From positions 2,108,001-2,172,000 of the forward strand of contig NZ_CP041247.1 of the NCBI RefSeq assembly GCF_006711645.1: DNA of 64,000 nt, given 5' to 3'. Shown piece after piece: positions 37,162 through 47,664 of the stretch (its first letter is position 1; each line of letters opens with the position of its first letter). A program made the position numbers and the translations under genes. The notes below the pieces were generated by a model that searched no databases, was not told the DNA's origin, and saw nothing but the letters and a program-made list of their open reading frames with translations. This DNA comes from Klebsiella electrica. Its GTDB lineage: Bacteria > Pseudomonadota > Gammaproteobacteria > Enterobacterales > Enterobacteriaceae.

Positions 37162-38940
37162 TTATTGGATTGAAAACGATTTTTCCGGGATAAAAGTGAC
37201 CACCACCTCGGTACCGCCGTTTTCCCGGCGACGAACCTGACAGTCTCCGCGCAAACTCTGGGCGCGATCCCGCATGATAATTAAGCCGTAATGGTTGCTG
37301 CGTTCCGCCTGATCGGGGACGCCGCGGCCGTTGTCTGCGACCACCAGCCGTACCTGGTTTTCCCGCAGCGCGACGGTCACGATAACTTCGGTCGCCTGGG
37401 CGTGTTTCAGCGCATTACTCAGCGCCTCGCGCGCGATTTGCAGGACGTGAATGGCCTGATGTGACGGGACAAAGCGCGGCGGCAGCTGGTAATCAAGCTG
37501 GACGGTAAAGCCAAAATGGGCGCTGTATTCCTGGCAGCTGGACTCCAGCGCCGGGCGCAATCCTGCTTCGGTTAATTGCAGGCGGAAGGTTGTCAGCAGT
37601 TCACGCAGCTGTGCCCATGACGTATTCAGCTCATTGCGAATCTGGCCCAGCAGCTGACGGCTCTCTTCCGGCAGGTTTGCGCCCTGCATTTGCAAACAGC
37701 TGACCTGCATTTTCATACAGGAGAGCGACTGGGCGATGGAGTCGTGTAGTTCGCGGGCGATGGTGGCGCGTTCTTCCATTACGATAAGCTGCTGCTGATG
37801 CTCCTGGTGCCTGTCGAGCGCCAGCGTGGAGGTCAGCTGCTCGACTAGCGTATCCACCAGCTGCTGCTGATCGTGGCTCAGGTGACGTCCGACGGGCAAC
37901 GTCGCCAGCAGGATCCCGTACTGGTTATGGGCATCGGACAGCCGCCATTTCAATGTGGCGCCGGCATCCGGCAGCGGCGGCAGATCGCGCGGGCATAAAT
38001 AGCAGCCTTTGTCATCGCACTGTATATCCGAGTGACAGACGAATTCCTGATGATTGTCCTCATCTTCGAAGTCATATACCCGCACCTCAATATCGCGTAG
38101 CAGCGTCAGCCCCTGCAGTCCGTTGAGCACCGGTGAAATGCGTTCACACAGCGGGGCGCTGGAGTGCAGACGACGGTTGGCCTGCCATAAAAAGGCGAGG
38201 ATCTCATTTTTCTGCTCCAGCCCGGCGGTTTTTTCCTGCACCCGTCGTTCGAGCACCGAATAGCTTTCCGCCAGCTCTTTTGACATGTTGTTAAGCGCCA
38301 TGCCGAGGCTGGCCATCTCATTGCGGCCGCTGATGTGGACGCGTTGGGTAAAATCGCGATGGCTGACTGCCCGGGCCATGTCCAGCAGCTGTTTCCACGG
38401 GCGCAGCAGACGGGCCCGTAGCCAGACGATAGTAAACAGAAACAGCAGCGCCATGCCGATGGCCATCACCCGCTGCAGCCAGACGACGTAGCGGATGCGC
38501 TGCTCGGTGGTATGATCAAAAGAGGTGACCAGGTGGTCTATCCGGTCGACAAAGCTGGCGACATCGACGGCGACGCTCGCCTGATTCTGCGCGTGCTCCA
38601 TTCCCGGTGCCAGCTCCAGCTGCCAGTATTGCTGCAGCGCTTTAAGCTGGCTATTCTGGCCGTCCCGGAGGGCGGCATTCTGCAGTTCTTCGCTGAAGAC
38701 GGTGGCATTCATCTCGTCGAGCAGCTTGCTATCGTCCGCGTTGAGCGGGATTGCCGCCAGCAGACGATAGCTTTGCATTCTCAGCGAACCGGCTTTATTG
38801 ATCGCGTGCGCGCTGCCCTGTACGCCGTGAACCAGGCGGGCAGAGATACCGATTCCCGCGACGCCAATCGCCGTCGATAGCAGCACAATTAACGCCAGTT
38901 GATTCACTAACGTAAGCGGGGTAAAAAGACGTTTTAACAT
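37162..38940 (-). CDS. narX: Nitrate/nitrite sensor histidine kinase NarX
   Basis: An inner-membrane sensor of 592 residues. ATG 38940 ([11 protein letters not shown]) corresponds to the E. coli start; upstream codons in frame are not conserved. Order: TM1 (~14-36), periplasmic sensor with the nitrate-binding P-box ([15 protein letters not shown], ~47-61), TM2 (~150-172), HAMP linker, a Cys-containing central module ([10 protein letters not shown]), HisKA_3 with the phospho-His in [12 protein letters not shown] (~395), and the HATPase domain ([18 protein letters not shown]). Divergent from narK. Confidence 0.97.
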   Translation of the reverse strand: MLKRLFTPLTLVNQLALIVLLSTAIGVAGIGISARLVHGVQGSAHAINKAGSLRMQSYRLLAAIPLNADDSKLLDEMNATVFSEELQNAALRDGQNSQLKALQQYWQLELAPGMEHAQNQASVAVDVASFVDRIDHLVTSFDHTTEQRIRYVVWLQRVMAIGMALLFLFTIVWLRARLLRPWKQLLDMARAVSHRDFTQRVHISGRNEMASLGMALNNMSKELAESYSVLERRVQEKTAGLEQKNEILAFLWQANRRLHSSAPLCERISPVLNGLQGLTLLRDIEVRVYDFEDEDNHQEFVCHSDIQCDDKGCYLCPRDLPPLPDAGATLKWRLSDAHNQYGILLATLPVGRHLSHDQQQLVDTLVEQLTSTLALDRHQEHQQQLIVMEERATIARELHDSIAQSLSCMKMQVSCLQMQGANLPEESRQLLGQIRNELNTSWAQLRELLTTFRLQLTEAGLRPALESSCQEYSAHFGFTVQLDYQLPPRFVPSHQAIHVLQIAREALSNALKHAQATEVIVTVALRENQVRLVVADNGRGVPDQAERSNHYGLIIMRDRAQSLRGDCQVRRRENGGTEVVVTFIPEKSFSIQ

Positions 38941-39008
38941 ACAGTGCATGGCTCCTGACCGGCAAACCATCCGGGAGTGGCGTCTATTCTCGGATATCCC
39001 ATGGAGTA

Positions 39009-39035
39009 TACCCATACCTATAAGGGATTACCCCT
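39009..39035. promoter_or_regulatory. Cluster of NarL heptamers between narX and narK
   Basis: TACCCAT (39009-39015), TACCTAT (39015-39021) and TACCCCT (39029-39035) match the NarL consensus TACYYMT. They lie 150-175 bases upstream of the narK FNR box, as the upstream NarL sites of E. coli narK do. Confidence 0.75.
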
Positions 39036-39177
39036 TAATTGTCGGGGGTGGGTAGGTTTACGGCAGGCGATCGCTTAAACCCGGCAGCCATGTGAAAAAC
39101 CACACTTTTTTTGTAGAAAATAACTACTCACTTCGGGTGATAGTTTTTTTTTAAGCAATTTGCTGCCAACTTTTCCT

Positions 39178-39218
39178 TTGATTTATATCAACTTACCGCC
39201 CTCTGTAATCCCTAATGT
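39178..39218 (+). promoter_or_regulatory. narK: FNR-dependent narK promoter
   Basis: TTGATTTATATCAA (39178-39191) is a perfect FNR dyad. A TAATGT -10 hexamer (39213-39218) puts the start point near 39225, so the FNR box centre is at about -41, the class II arrangement. AGAGG precedes the narK start at 39252. Confidence 0.85.
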
Positions 39219-39251
39219 AGCGGCAGGATATATGAATAATCAGAGGTATTT

Positions 39252-40643
39252 ATGAGTCAATCTTCCCTACCGGAGAAGGCCAGTACTTCAGTCATCACCG
39301 ACTGGCGTCCTGAAGATCCCGAGTTCTGGCAGCAGCGCGGACACCGTGTTGCAAGCCGGAATTTGTGGATCTCCGTTCCCTGTCTGTTGCTGGCGTTTTG
39401 CGTCTGGATGTTGTTCAGCGCGGTGGCGGTCAATCTGAATAAGGTTGGCTTCCAGTTCTCGACCGACCAGCTGTTTATGTTGACCGCGCTTCCGGCGCTG
39501 TCCGGCGCTTTATTGCGCGTGCCCTACGCCTTTATGGTTCCCCTGTTTGGCGGCCGCCGCTGGACCGCCTTCAGTACCGGGATCATGATAGTCCCTTGCG
39601 TATGGCTGGGCTTCGCGGTGCAGGATACCTCTACGCCGTTCAGCATCTTTGTGATTATCTCTCTGCTTTGCGGTTTTGCCGGGGCGAACTTTGCTTCCAG
39701 CATGGCCAACATCAGCTTCTTCTTCCCGAAACAGAAGCAGGGCGGCGCCCTCGGTATTAACGGCGGCCTTGGCAATATGGGCGTCAGCGTGATGCAGCTG
39801 GTTGCACCGCTGGTGGTTTCGCTGTCTATTTTCGCCGTCTTTGGCGGGACGGGCAGCGAGCAGCCGGACGGTTCGCTGCTGTATCTGGAAAACGCGGCGT
39901 GGATCTGGGTGCCGTTCCTGATTATCTTCACCCTGGCGGCGTGGTTCTTTATGAACGACCTGTCGGCGTCGAAGGCCTCGTTGAGCGAGCAGCTGCCGGT
40001 GCTTAAGCGCGCTCATCTGTGGGTTATGGCGCTGCTTTATCTGGCGACGTTTGGTTCATTCATCGGCTTCTCGGCGGGCTTTGCGATGCTGTCGAAAACC
40101 CAGTTCCCGGATGTTCAGATTCTGCACTTTGCCTTCTTCGGGCCGTTTATCGGCGCGCTGGCGCGCTCGATGGGCGGGGCTGTCTCTGACCGCCTGGGCG
40201 GTACCCGCGTGACGCTGGTGAACTTTGTGGTGATGGCGGTCTTCAGCGGACTGCTGTTCCTGACGCTCCCGACGGAGGGTGTCGGCGGTAACTTCATTGC
40301 CTTCTTCGGCGTGTTTATGGTGCTGTTCCTGACCGCCGGGCTGGGTAGCGCCTCTACCTTCCAGATGATTTCGATTATCTTCCGTAAAATGACGATGGAA
40401 CGCGTAAAAGCGCAGGGCGGTAATGAAGAGCAGGCGATGCGTGAAGCCGCAACGGATACGGCGGCAGCGCTGGGCTTTATCTCTGCCATCGGCGCTATCG
40501 GTGGCTTCTTTATTCCGAAAGCGTTTGGTATTTCTCTGGAACTGACCGGTTCTCCGGCTGGCGCTATGAAGATCTTTTTCGTCTTCTATATCGCCTGCAT
40601 CCTGATTACCTGGGCGGTTTACGGTCGTAAACAGAAGTCTTAA
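39252..40643 (+). CDS. narK: Nitrate/nitrite transporter NarK
   Basis: A 463-residue major-facilitator transporter with twelve predicted helices that exchanges nitrate for nitrite during nitrate respiration. Two glycine-rich nitrate signature motifs are visible, GINGGLGNMGVSVMQ (~172-186) and ISAIGAIGGFFIPKAFG (~412-428), together with substrate-binding Arg residues in LLRVPYAFM (~89) and GALARSMGGAVSDRLGG (~305). Controlled by FNR and NarL sites upstream. Followed by a strong terminator, so it is a separate unit from narGHJI. Confidence 0.97.
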   Translation: MSQSSLPEKASTSVITDWRPEDPEFWQQRGHRVASRNLWISVPCLLLAFCVWMLFSAVAVNLNKVGFQFSTDQLFMLTALPALSGALLRVPYAFMVPLFGGRRWTAFSTGIMIVPCVWLGFAVQDTSTPFSIFVIISLLCGFAGANFASSMANISFFFPKQKQGGALGINGGLGNMGVSVMQLVAPLVVSLSIFAVFGGTGSEQPDGSLLYLENAAWIWVPFLIIFTLAAWFFMNDLSASKASLSEQLPVLKRAHLWVMALLYLATFGSFIGFSAGFAMLSKTQFPDVQILHFAFFGPFIGALARSMGGAVSDRLGGTRVTLVNFVVMAVFSGLLFLTLPTEGVGGNFIAFFGVFMVLFLTAGLGSASTFQMISIIFRKMTMERVKAQGGNEEQAMREAATDTAAALGFISAIGAIGGFFIPKAFGISLELTGSPAGAMKIFFVFYIACILITWAVYGRKQKS

Positions 40644-40663
40644 GCCATCTCTGTTTGCTCTCA

Positions 40664-40691
40664 GGGCGCAATGTATATTGCGCCCTTTTTT
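40664..40691 (+). terminator. Intrinsic terminator of narK
   Basis: GGGCGCAA (40664-40671) pairs with TTGCGCCC (40678-40685) around TGTATA, followed by six T residues. Confidence 0.9.
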
Positions 40692-40722
40692 ATGCCGACA
40701 GGAATGAGCCCAATCCGCCGAC

Positions 40723-40895
40723 AGGGGTATCTACCCCTTAATACCCTGGCGCACGCCACAGGCGTACAATAATCGCTCGTTTTTCATTAAATTCCTTAAA
40801 AAACATAAAGATAAAAAACAGAAAATGCTACCACTTCGGAGGTATTTGCCGCCTGAGGGGCTATTTATAAGCCCTGTCGCATTGATCGTTATCAA
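40723..40895 (+). promoter_or_regulatory. narGHJI control region: NarL heptamers and FNR box
   Basis: AGGGGTA (40723-40729) and TACCCCT (40732-40738) form a divergent pair of NarL heptamers two bases apart. A perfect FNR dyad, TTGATCGTTATCAA, lies at 40882-40895, 92 bases before narG. An AT-rich stretch between them (about 40785-40830) suits DNA bending by IHF, as known for E. coli narG. Expected start near 40930. Confidence 0.8.
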
Positions 40896-40986
40896 TTCTC
40901 TCCCTCTTTCATAGCGTTACCTTCGCTGCAAATCCAGCAATGTCGATTTATCAGAGAGCCGTCAGGCTCCAAACAGGAGAAACCCG

Positions 40987-43900
40987 ATGAGTAAATTCCT
41001 GGACCGGTTTCGCTACTTCAAACAGAAGGGTGAAACCTTTGCCGATGGGCATGGCCAGTTTCTAAAAACCAACCGGGACTGGGAGGATGGATACCGCCAG
41101 CGCTGGCAGCATGACAAAATTGTGCGCTCCACTCACGGGGTAAACTGCACCGGCTCATGCAGCTGGAAGATTTATGTAAAAAACGGTCTCGTCACCTGGG
41201 AAACCCAGCAGACCGACTATCCGCGTACTCGCCCGGATATGCCGAACCACGAACCACGCGGCTGCCCGCGTGGCGCCAGCTACTCCTGGTATCTCTACAG
41301 CGCCAACCGTCTGAAGTATCCGCTGATGCGCAAACGGCTGATGAAAATGTGGCGCGAAGCGAAAGTGCAGCATGCCGATCCGGTAGATGCCTGGGCGTCC
41401 ATTATTGAAGACGCCGATAAAGCCAAAAGCTTCAAACAGGCGCGTGGACGCGGCGGTTTCGTCCGTTCCTCCTGGCAGGAAGTGAATGAGCTGATCGCGG
41501 CTTCTAACGTCTACACCGTCAAAACCTATGGCCCGGACCGCGTGGCGGGCTTCTCGCCCATTCCGGCGATGTCGATGGTCTCCTATGCCTCCGGCGCGCG
41601 CTATCTGTCGCTGATTGGCGGCACCTGTCTGAGCTTCTATGACTGGTACTGCGACCTGCCACCGGCCTCCCCGCAGACCTGGGGCGAGCAGACCGACGTC
41701 CCTGAGTCAGCCGACTGGTATAACTCCAGCTACATTATCGCCTGGGGCTCCAACGTACCGCAGACCCGTACGCCGGATGCGCACTTCTTCACCGAAGTTC
41801 GCTATAAAGGCACCAAGACCGTGGCTATCACCCCGGACTACGCCGAAATCGCCAAGCTGTGCGACCTGTGGCTGGCGCCGAAGCAGGGCACCGATGCGGC
41901 GATGGCGCTGGCGATGGGCCACGTCATGCTCCGTGAATTCCACCTCGATAAGCCGAGCCAGTATTTCACCGACTACGTTCGCCGCTACAGCGATATGCCG
42001 ATGCTGGTGATGCTCGAAGAACGTGAAGGCTACTATGCTGCGGGCCGCATGCTGCGCGCGGCCGACCTCGTCGATTCCCTGGGCCAGGAAAACAACCCTG
42101 AGTGGAAAACCGTGGCGCTGAATAGCGACGGCGACATGGTGGCGCCAAACGGTTCCATCGGCTTCCGCTGGGGCGAAAAAGGTAAGTGGAACCTGGAACA
42201 GCGCGACGGTAAATCCGGCGAAGAGACCGAACTGCAGCTCAGCCTGCTCGGCAGCCAGGATGACATCGCGCAGGTGGGCTTCCCGTACTTTGGCGGTGAC
42301 GGCACCGAACATTTTGCCAGCGTCGAACTGGAAAATATCCTGCTGCATAAGCTGCCGGTAAAACGCCTGCAGCTGGCGGATGGCCGCACCGCGCTGGTGA
42401 CTACCGTGTACGACCTGACCATGGCCAACTACGGTCTGGATCGCGGTCTCAACGATGAAAACTGCGCGACCAGCTACGATGATATTAAAGCGTATACGCC
42501 AGCGTGGGCTGAAAAAATTACCGGCGTTTCCCGCGCGCAAATCATTCGTACCGCGCGTGAATTTGCCGATAACGCCGATAAGACCCACGGTCGTTCGATG
42601 ATCATCGTCGGGGCCGGTCTGAACCACTGGTACCACCTCGATATGAACTATCGTGGCCTGATCAACATGCTGGTGTTCTGCGGCTGCGTGGGTCAGAGCG
42701 GCGGCGGTTGGGCGCACTACGTGGGCCAGGAAAAACTGCGTCCGCAGACCGGCTGGCAACCGCTGGCGTTTGCGCTCGACTGGCAGCGTCCGGCGCGTCA
42801 CATGAACAGCACCTCGTACTTCTATAACCACTCCAGCCAGTGGCGTTATGAAAGCGTCACCGCGCAGGAACTGCTGTCGCCGCTGGCGGACAAATCGCGC
42901 TACAGCGGCCATCTGATTGACTTCAACGTCCGTGCTGAACGCATGGGCTGGTTGCCGTCGGCGCCTCAACTGGGCACCAACCCGCTGCGCATTGCCGACG
43001 CAGCGAAAAAAGCCGGCCTGAGCGCGGTGGATTACACCGTTAAATCCCTGAAAGAAGGCTCGATTCGTTTTGCGGCGGAGCAGCCGGAAAACGGCAAGAA
43101 CCATCCGCGCAACCTGTTTATCTGGCGTTCCAACCTGCTGGGCTCCTCCGGTAAAGGCCACGAGTACATGCTCAAGTACCTGCTGGGTACCGGGCACGGT
43201 ATTCAGGGGCTGGATCTTGGCAAGCAGGGCGGCGTGAAGCCGGAAGAGGTGGAGTGGCAGGATAACGGCCTCGACGGCAAACTGGATCTGGTGGTGACGC
43301 TGGACTTCCGTCTGTCGAGCACCTGTCTGTACTCCGATATCGTGCTGCCGACCGCGACCTGGTATGAAAAAGACGACATGAATACCTCGGATATGCATCC
43401 GTTTATTCACCCGCTGTCTGCCGCCGTTGATCCGGCATGGGAATCGAAAAGCGACTGGGAAATCTATAAAGGCATCGCGAAGGCATTCTCCGAAGTGTGC
43501 GTGGGCCACCTCGGTAAAGAAACCGACGTGGTGACGCTACCGATCCAGCATGATTCCGCTGCCGAACTGGCGCAGCCGCTGGAGGTGAAGGACTGGAAAA
43601 AAGGCGAGTGCGATCTGATTCCGGGTAAAACCGCGCCGCATATCATTCAGGTCGAGCGCGACTACCCGGCAACCTATGAACGCTTCACCTCTATCGGCCC
43701 GCTGATGGAGAAAATCGGTAACGGCGGTAAAGGGATTGCCTGGAACACCCAGAGCGAAATGGACCTGCTGCGTAAGCTCAACTACACCAAGGCGGACGGC
43801 CCGGCGAAAGGTCAGCCGATGCTGGACACGGCGATTGACGCGGCAGAAATGATCCTCACCCTGGCGCCGGAAACCAATGGTCAGGTGGCGGTGAAAGCCT

Positions 43901-44730
43901 GGGCGGCGCTCAGCGAATTTACCGGTCGCGACCATACCCATCTGGCGCTCAATAAAGAAGATGAGAAGATCCGCTTTCGTGATATTCAGGCGCAGCCGCG
44001 CAAGATTATCTCCAGCCCGACCTGGTCTGGTTTAGAGGACGAGCACGTTTCCTATAACGCCGGTTATACCAACGTTCATGAGCTGATCCCATGGCGTACG
44101 CTTTCTGGTCGTCAGTCCCTGTATCAGGATCACCAGTGGATGCGCGACTTCGGTGAAAGCCTGCTGGTGTACCGTCCGCCGATCGACACGCGTTCGGTGA
44201 AATCGGCGATGGGAGAGAAGTCCAACGGCAATCCGGAGAAGGCGCTGAACTTCCTCACGCCGCACCAGAAATGGGGCATTCACTCGACCTACAGCGACAA
44301 CCTGCTGATGCTGACCTTAGGTCGCGGCGGTCCGGTTGTCTGGATAAGCGAAGAGGATGCCAAAGAGATCGGAGTTGAAGACAACGACTGGATTGAAGTT
44401 TTCAACAACAACGGCGCACTGACCGCAAGGGCGGTCGTGAGCCAGCGTGTACCGGCCGGGATGACCATGATGTACCACGCGCAGGAACGTATCGTAAACC
44501 TGCCGGGATCGGAAATTACCGGTCAGCGCGGTGGTATTCATAACTCGGTGACGCGTATTACGCCGAAACCAACGCATATGATCGGTGGCTATGCGCACCT
44601 GGCATATGGCTTTAACTACTATGGCACCGTCGGCTCTAACCGCGATGAGTTTGTGGTAGTCCGTAAGATGAAGAACATTAACTGGCTGGATGGCGAAGGC
44701 AATGACCAGGTACAGGAGAGCGTAAAATGA
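40987..44730 (+). CDS. narG: Respiratory nitrate reductase A alpha subunit NarG
   Basis: The 1247-residue catalytic subunit of the membrane-bound, proton-motive nitrate reductase, facing the cytoplasm; length as in E. coli. The N-terminus (SKFLDRFRYFKQKGETF) is a vestigial twin-arginine leader. The FS0 4Fe-4S site, with its unusual His ligand, is in STHGVNCTGSCSW (~48-60) and GCPRGASYS (~92). MGD-binding and active-site segments include WGSNVPQTRTPDAHFF and, near the C-terminus, PTHMIGGYAHLAYGFNYYG. First gene of narGHJI; overlaps narH by 4 bases. Confidence 0.99.
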   Translation: MSKFLDRFRYFKQKGETFADGHGQFLKTNRDWEDGYRQRWQHDKIVRSTHGVNCTGSCSWKIYVKNGLVTWETQQTDYPRTRPDMPNHEPRGCPRGASYSWYLYSANRLKYPLMRKRLMKMWREAKVQHADPVDAWASIIEDADKAKSFKQARGRGGFVRSSWQEVNELIAASNVYTVKTYGPDRVAGFSPIPAMSMVSYASGARYLSLIGGTCLSFYDWYCDLPPASPQTWGEQTDVPESADWYNSSYIIAWGSNVPQTRTPDAHFFTEVRYKGTKTVAITPDYAEIAKLCDLWLAPKQGTDAAMALAMGHVMLREFHLDKPSQYFTDYVRRYSDMPMLVMLEEREGYYAAGRMLRAADLVDSLGQENNPEWKTVALNSDGDMVAPNGSIGFRWGEKGKWNLEQRDGKSGEETELQLSLLGSQDDIAQVGFPYFGGDGTEHFASVELENILLHKLPVKRLQLADGRTALVTTVYDLTMANYGLDRGLNDENCATSYDDIKAYTPAWAEKITGVSRAQIIRTAREFADNADKTHGRSMIIVGAGLNHWYHLDMNYRGLINMLVFCGCVGQSGGGWAHYVGQEKLRPQTGWQPLAFALDWQRPARHMNSTSYFYNHSSQWRYESVTAQELLSPLADKSRYSGHLIDFNVRAERMGWLPSAPQLGTNPLRIADAAKKAGLSAVDYTVKSLKEGSIRFAAEQPENGKNHPRNLFIWRSNLLGSSGKGHEYMLKYLLGTGHGIQGLDLGKQGGVKPEEVEWQDNGLDGKLDLVVTLDFRLSSTCLYSDIVLPTATWYEKDDMNTSDMHPFIHPLSAAVDPAWESKSDWEIYKGIAKAFSEVCVGHLGKETDVVTLPIQHDSAAELAQPLEVKDWKKGECDLIPGKTAPHIIQVERDYPATYERFTSIGPLMEKIGNGGKGIAWNTQSEMDLLRKLNYTKADGPAKGQPMLDTAIDAAEMILTLAPETNGQVAVKAWAALSEFTGRDHTHLALNKEDEKIRFRDIQAQPRKIISSPTWSGLEDEHVSYNAGYTNVHELIPWRTLSGRQSLYQDHQWMRDFGESLLVYRPPIDTRSVKSAMGEKSNGNPEKALNFLTPHQKWGIHSTYSDNLLMLTLGRGGPVVWISEEDAKEIGVEDNDWIEVFNNNGALTARAVVSQRVPAGMTMMYHAQERIVNLPGSEITGQRGGIHNSVTRITPKPTHMIGGYAHLAYGFNYYGTVGSNRDEFVVVRKMKNINWLDGEGNDQVQESVK

Positions 44731-46265
44731 AAATTCGTTCACAAGTCGGCATGGTGCTGAATCTCGATAAATGCATCGGCTGTCATACCTGCTCAGTGAC
44801 CTGCAAAAACGTCTGGACCAGCCGCGAAGGGACCGAGTACGCGTGGTTCAACAACGTTGAAACCAAGCCGGGCACCGGCTTCCCGACCAACTGGGAAGAT
44901 CAGGAAAAATGGAAGGGCGGCTGGATCCGTAAGATCAACGGTAAGCTGGTGCCGCGCATGGGTAACAAAGCGCTGCTGCTGGGGAAAATCTTCGCTAACC
45001 CGCATCTGCCGGGTCTGGACGATTACTACGAGCCGTTTGATTTTGACTACCAGACGCTGCACAACGCGCCGGCAGACAGCAAGGCGCAGCCCATCGCGCG
45101 CCCACGCTCGCTGATTACCGGTCAGCGAATGGACAAGATCGAGAAAGGTCCGAACTGGGAAGACGATCTGGGCGGTGAATTCGCGAAGCTGTCGCAAGAC
45201 AAAAACTTCGAGAACATGCAGAAAGCGATGTACGGCCAGTTCGAAAACACCTTCATGATGTATCTGCCGCGCCTGTGCGAGCACTGTCTCAACCCGGCGT
45301 GCGTGGCAACCTGCCCGAGCGGCGCTATCTACAAACGTGAAGAAGACGGCATTGTGCTGATCGACCAGGACAAGTGCCGCGGCTGGCGGATGTGTATCAC
45401 CGGCTGTCCGTATAAAAAAATCTACTTCAACTGGAAGAGCGGCAAATCCGAGAAATGCATCTTCTGCTACCCGCGTATTGAATCGGGTCAGCCGACGGTC
45501 TGTTCCGAAACCTGCGTCGGGCGTATCCGTTACCTTGGCGTGCTGCTGTACGACGCGGATGCGATTGAACAGGCCGCCAGCACCGAGAACGAGAAAGACC
45601 TCTACCAGCGTCAGTTGGACGTGTTCCTCGATCCGCACGATCCGCAAGTGATTGAGCAGGCGCAGAAAGACGGTATTCCGCTGAGCGTGATTGACGCGGC
45701 GCAGAAATCGCCGGTCTATAAAATGGCGATGGACTGGAAGCTGGCGCTGCCGCTGCACCCGGAATACCGCACGCTGCCGATGGTCTGGTATGTACCGCCT
45801 CTGTCGCCGATCCAGTCCGCCGCCGATGCGGGCGAACTGGGCAGCAACGGTATCCTGCCGGACGTAGAAAGCCTGCGCATCCCGGTTCAGTATCTGGCTA
45901 ACCTGCTGACCGCAGGCGATACCCAGCCGGTTCTGCTGGCGTTGAAACGCATGCTGGCGATGCGCCACTTCAAACGTACCGAAACCGTCGATGGCGTTAT
46001 CGATACCCGGGCGCTGGAAGAGGTCGGCCTGACCGAAGCGCAGGCGCAGGAAATGTACCGTTACCTGGCGATTGCCAACTACGAAGACCGTTTCGTGGTG
46101 CCGAGCAGCCATCGTGAACTGGCGCGCGAAGCCTTCCCGGAGAAAAGCGGCTGTGGCTTTAGCTTCGGTGATGGCTGCCACGGGTCTGATTCGTCCTTCA
46201 ACCTGTTCAACAGCCGCCGCATTGATGCCGTGGATGTGACCAGCAAAACGGAGCCGCACGCATGA
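44727..46265 (+). CDS. narH: Respiratory nitrate reductase beta subunit NarH
   Basis: The 512-residue iron-sulfur subunit that passes electrons from NarI hemes to NarG. Cys groups for three 4Fe-4S and one 3Fe-4S cluster are visible: CIGCHTCSVTC (~16-26), CEHCLNPACVATCPSG (~184-199), CRGWRMCITGCP (~217-228; Trp replaces a Cys, as expected for the 3Fe-4S centre) and CIFCYPR/CSETC (~244-268). The ATGA start overlaps narG and the stop overlaps narJ. Confidence 0.98.
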   Translation: MKIRSQVGMVLNLDKCIGCHTCSVTCKNVWTSREGTEYAWFNNVETKPGTGFPTNWEDQEKWKGGWIRKINGKLVPRMGNKALLLGKIFANPHLPGLDDYYEPFDFDYQTLHNAPADSKAQPIARPRSLITGQRMDKIEKGPNWEDDLGGEFAKLSQDKNFENMQKAMYGQFENTFMMYLPRLCEHCLNPACVATCPSGAIYKREEDGIVLIDQDKCRGWRMCITGCPYKKIYFNWKSGKSEKCIFCYPRIESGQPTVCSETCVGRIRYLGVLLYDADAIEQAASTENEKDLYQRQLDVFLDPHDPQVIEQAQKDGIPLSVIDAAQKSPVYKMAMDWKLALPLHPEYRTLPMVWYVPPLSPIQSAADAGELGSNGILPDVESLRIPVQYLANLLTAGDTQPVLLALKRMLAMRHFKRTETVDGVIDTRALEEVGLTEAQAQEMYRYLAIANYEDRFVVPSSHRELAREAFPEKSGCGFSFGDGCHGSDSSFNLFNSRRIDAVDVTSKTEPHA

Positions 46266-46969
46266 TCGAACTCGTGGTTGTTTCGCGTCTGCTTGAGTAC
46301 CCGGATGCGGACTTATGGCAGCATCAGGACGAACTCTTCGACGTTCTGGCTTCGTCAGAAAAACTGGAGGCGGATGCCCGGGCCCTGGGCGTCTTCCTGC
46401 GTGATTTAACCGCGCAGGATCTGCTGGATGCGCAGGCCGCCTACAGCGAGCTGTTTGACCGGGGGCGCGCCACCTCGCTGCTGCTGTTCGAACACGTGCA
46501 CGGCGAATCTCGCGACCGCGGGCAGGCGATGGTTGATCTGCTGAATCAGTATGAGCAGCACGGTCTGGTGCTCGACAGCCGCGAGCTGCCCGATCACCTG
46601 CCGCTGTATCTGGAATATCTGGCGCAGCTGCCGGAGTGTGAAGCCATCGGCGGTCTGCAGGATATTGCGCCGATTCTGGCGTTGCTTTGCGCGCGTCTGC
46701 AACAGCGTGAAAGCCGCTATGCCGTTCTGTTTGCACCGCTGCTGAAGCTGGCGAACAGCGCGCTAGATGAAGCGAAAGTTGCGGAAAAAATCGCCGATGA
46801 AGCGCGCGACGATACGCCGCAGGCGCTGGATGCGGTCTGGGAAGAGGAGCAGGTGAAATTCTTTGCCGATCAAGGCTGCGGTGAGTCCGACATCGCCGCT
46901 CACCAGCGTCGTTTTGCCGGAGCCGTGGCCCCGCAATATTTGAATATCTCTAACGGAGGACAGCAATAA
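46262..46969 (+). CDS. narJ: Nitrate reductase molybdenum cofactor assembly chaperone NarJ
   Basis: A 235-residue helical cytoplasmic chaperone of the TorD/DmsD family that binds the NarG N-terminus and allows cofactor insertion before the complex docks on NarI. The family core [27 protein letters not shown] is interrupted nowhere. It is not part of the mature enzyme. ATGA overlap with narH and one-base overlap (TAATG) with narI. Confidence 0.97.
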   Translation: MIELVVVSRLLEYPDADLWQHQDELFDVLASSEKLEADARALGVFLRDLTAQDLLDAQAAYSELFDRGRATSLLLFEHVHGESRDRGQAMVDLLNQYEQHGLVLDSRELPDHLPLYLEYLAQLPECEAIGGLQDIAPILALLCARLQQRESRYAVLFAPLLKLANSALDEAKVAEKIADEARDDTPQALDAVWEEEQVKFFADQGCGESDIAAHQRRFAGAVAPQYLNISNGGQQ

Positions 46970-47646
46970 TGCACTTCCTGAATATGTTCTTCTTTGACAT
47001 CTATCCGTACATTGCCGGAGCGGTGTTCCTGGCAGGCAGCTGGCTGCGCTACGATTACGGACAGTACACCTGGCGCGCCGCCTCCAGTCAGATGCTGGAT
47101 CGCAAAGGGATGAATCTGGCGTCTAACCTGTTCCACATCGGGATCCTCGGGATTTTCGCCGGGCACTTCCTTGGGATGCTGACGCCGCACTGGATGTATG
47201 AAGCGTGGCTACCGATTTCCGTGAAACAGAAAATGGCGATGCTTGCCGGTGGCGCTTGCGGCGTGATGACGCTGGTGGGAGGTCTGCTGCTGCTTAAACG
47301 CCGGCTGTTCAGCCCGCGCGTACGCGCAACCACGACCGGGGCGGATATTCTGGTACTCTCGGTGCTGATTCTCCAGTGTGCGCTGGGCCTGCTGACCATT
47401 CCGTTTTCGGCACAGCATATGGACGGCAGCGAAATGATGAAGCTGGTGAACTGGGCACAGTCCGTGGTGACGTTCCGCGGCGGCGCATCCGCGCACCTGG
47501 ATGGCGTCGCCTTTATTTTCCGCGTGCACCTGGTGCTGGGGATGACGTTGTTCCTGCTGTTCCCGTTCTCCCGCCTGGTTCATATCTGGAGCGTGCCGGT
47601 AGAGTACCTGACGCGCAGATATCAGATAGTCCGCGCCCGTCGTTGA
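46969..47646 (+). CDS. narI: Respiratory nitrate reductase gamma subunit NarI
   Basis: The 225-residue diheme cytochrome b membrane anchor that oxidises quinol on the periplasmic side. Five membrane helices are visible (about 5-27, 50-70, 88-110, 125-148, 180-204). Candidate heme-ligand His residues lie in [19 protein letters not shown] (56 and 66 region) and near the C-terminus in FRVHLVLGM and [10 protein letters not shown]. Last gene of narGHJI; a terminator follows at once. Confidence 0.98.
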   Translation: MHFLNMFFFDIYPYIAGAVFLAGSWLRYDYGQYTWRAASSQMLDRKGMNLASNLFHIGILGIFAGHFLGMLTPHWMYEAWLPISVKQKMAMLAGGACGVMTLVGGLLLLKRRLFSPRVRATTTGADILVLSVLILQCALGLLTIPFSAQHMDGSEMMKLVNWAQSVVTFRGGASAHLDGVAFIFRVHLVLGMTLFLLFPFSRLVHIWSVPVEYLTRRYQIVRARR

Positions 47647-47664
47647 TAGCCCTGTCCGGCAGAA

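Noticed and set aside
41707..43509. 600-codon open frame antisense to narG
   Set aside because: It is the shadow of high-GC third positions in narG; no ribosome site and no protein family recognised.
44793..46736. 647-codon open frame antisense to narH and narJ
   Set aside because: Same codon-bias effect; it runs across two real overlapping genes and has low-complexity Arg/Gln-rich content.
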